42,160 nt of DNA from contig JALXAG010000215.1 in NCBI GenBank assembly GCA_026992315.1, forward strand, positions 1 to 42,160. Reading direction: 5' to 3'. This DNA comes from Sneathiellales bacterium. Lineage in GTDB: Bacteria; Pseudomonadota; Alphaproteobacteria; Minwuiales; Minwuiaceae. Numbering within the stretch: the stretch's first letter is position 1; each line of letters starts with the position of its first letter. The translations under genes and the position numbers were made by a program. Shown piece after piece: positions 40,644 to 42,160 of the stretch. Under the pieces are notes generated by a model. The model was not told the DNA's origin, did not search any database, and saw only the letters and a program-made list of their open reading frames with translations.

Positions 40644-41836
40644 TCGCGGTTTTCAGAAAGACGCTGCAGCTTCTGGCGATGATGTTTCTCGGCATCGCCA
40701 CCGCCCGGGCCGACGGGCTGCGCGGCACGGGCGATCTGGGCGTCGTCATCGAACGGGCCGGCGGATCGGTGCTGATCGTCGAAACCACGGGGCAGACCGT
40801 GCTGGGCCGGGTGACGGGGCTTGGCGATCTCAGCCATGCTTCCGTCGTCTTTTCCCGCGATGAACGCTATGCCTATGTGTTCGGCCGCGATGGCGGGCTG
40901 AGCAAGATCGATCTGCTGACCCGCCGGCTGGTCGGGCGGATCATCCAGTCGGGCAATGCCATCGGCGGGGCCATTTCCGATGACGGGCGGCTGGTCGCCG
41001 TTTCCAACTACACCCCCGGCGGGGTGCGTATTTTCGATGCGAAAACCCTGGCGCCGGTGGCCGATATCGCGGCCATTTACGGACCGGCCGGCCAGCGTTC
41101 GAAGGTCGTCGGGCTGGTCGATGCGCCGGGCGGGCGGTTTGTCTTCTCCCTTTACGATGGCGGCGAGATCTGGATGGTCGATTGCCGCCTGTGCATCGAC
41201 GGCGGCAAGCCGGTGCTGACCCGCATAGGCCGGGCCGGGAAACTGCCCTATGACGGGCTGATTACCGGCGACGGGCGTTTCTATATCGCCGGCCTGTTCG
41301 GCGAGGACGGGCTGGCCATGGTCGATCTGTGGCAGGATCCGCCTGTCATCCGCCGGATCATGGACGGTTACGGTAAGGGCGAGGCAAAGCTGCCGGTCTA
41401 CAAGATGCCGCATCTGGAAGGATGGGCGCTGGCCGACGGGCGCTTTTTCTTTCCTGCGATCGGCCGTCACGAGGTGCTGGTCGCCGATGCCGGCAATTTC
41501 CGCGAAATCGGCCGGATCAAGATGCACGGCCAGCCGGTTTTCGCCATGGCCCGCCCCGATGGCCGCCAGATCTGGGTCAATTTCGCCCATCCGCTGAACG
41601 ACACGGTGCAGGTGATCGACGTGCCCAGCCTGAAGATCGTCAAAACCTTCACTCCCGGTCCGGCGGTCTTGCATATGGAATTTACCCCGCGTGGCGAACA
41701 GGTATGGATCTCGGTGCGCGATAAGGACCGTATCGATATTTACGACACCCGGACGCTGAAGCGCGTCAAATCCCTGCCGGTGCGCAAGCCGAGCGGGATC
41801 TTCTTCACGGCGCGGGCACACAGGATCGGATTGTGA
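40640..41836 (+). CDS. nirF: NirF, heme d1 biosynthesis protein
   Basis: d1-propeller-like sequence (RGTGDLGVVIERAGGSVLIVETTGQTVLGRVTGLGDLSHASVVFSRDERYAYVFGRDGGLSKIDLLT), ATGA overlap with nirC. Confidence 0.93.
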   Translation: MIAVFRKTLQLLAMMFLGIATARADGLRGTGDLGVVIERAGGSVLIVETTGQTVLGRVTGLGDLSHASVVFSRDERYAYVFGRDGGLSKIDLLTRRLVGRIIQSGNAIGGAISDDGRLVAVSNYTPGGVRIFDAKTLAPVADIAAIYGPAGQRSKVVGLVDAPGGRFVFSLYDGGEIWMVDCRLCIDGGKPVLTRIGRAGKLPYDGLITGDGRFYIAGLFGEDGLAMVDLWQDPPVIRRIMDGYGKGEAKLPVYKMPHLEGWALADGRFFFPAIGRHEVLVADAGNFREIGRIKMHGQPVFAMARPDGRQIWVNFAHPLNDTVQVIDVPSLKIVKTFTPGPAVLHMEFTPRGEQVWISVRDKDRIDIYDTRTLKRVKSLPVRKPSGIFFTARAHRIGL

Positions 41837-41838
41837 CC

Positions 41839-42160
41839 ATGCGGATCGACGACCGCCAGCGCCGCCTGATCAACCGCTATCAGCGCGATTTCCCGCTGAC
41901 GTCCCGCCCCTTTGCCGTGATCGGCGCGGAACTGGGCCTGAGCGAGGAGGACACCATCGCCCTCTGCCGCGATTTGCAGGAAAGCGGCGTGATCGGACGC
42001 ATCGGGGCGGTGGTGCCGCCGCATCGGGCCGGGGCCAGTACCCTGGCGGCGATGGCGGTGCCGGAAGAAGCGCTGGAGGCGGTGGCGGCAATCGTCTCCG
42101 CCCATCCGGAGGTCAATCACAATTACGCCCGCGAACATCGCTTCAATCTTTGGTTTGTGG
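41839..42160 (+). CDS. nirD: NirD/AhbA-type siroheme decarboxylase subunit (Lrp/AsnC-like), truncated at window end
   Basis: Translation from ATG 41839: MRIDDRQRRLINRYQRDFPLTSRPFAVIGAELGLSEEDTIALCRDLQESGVIGRIGAVVPPHRAGASTLAAMAV...HPEVNHNYAREHRFNLWFV; open at window end so absent from the ORF track. Confidence 0.87.
   Translation, partial: MRIDDRQRRLINRYQRDFPLTSRPFAVIGAELGLSEEDTIALCRDLQESGVIGRIGAVVPPHRAGASTLAAMAVPEEALEAVAAIVSAHPEVNHNYAREHRFNLWFV

Overview
High-GC alphaproteobacterial (probably Rhodospirillales-like) chromosomal window with about 30 genes. I see no mobile elements, CRISPR arrays, tRNA or rRNA genes. Left to right: 3' end of priA; F1-ATPase operon atpHAGDC ending in an intrinsic terminator; glpR-like DeoR regulator; amn (AMP nucleosidase); MarR regulator; an uncharacterised ORF; xthA; a truncated MurD-like protein that appears to have lost its catalytic motifs; mtnA plus a fused class II aldolase/short-chain dehydrogenase (candidate DHAP-shunt pair) with a hairpin-rich 5' leader; an RND efflux adaptor and pump; two PEP-CTERM proteins, the first behind a near-consensus sigma-54 promoter; a DeoR regulator divergent from a ProXVW-type transporter with a fused double permease, a choline-kinase-like kinase and an FAD/GcvT dehydrogenase; a NIT-domain chemoreceptor; norCBQDEF on the minus strand divergent from nirSECFD on the plus strand, sharing an intergenic region with three CRP/FNR-type boxes spaced 44 and 22 bp apart. 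The best leads are the MurD pseudoenzyme, the mtnA-aldolase/SDR unit and its leader, the DeoR/ProXVW/kinase/dehydrogenase module, and the nor-nir control region. Everything was read by eye from the sequence and ORF track. No database search, folding or alignment was run.
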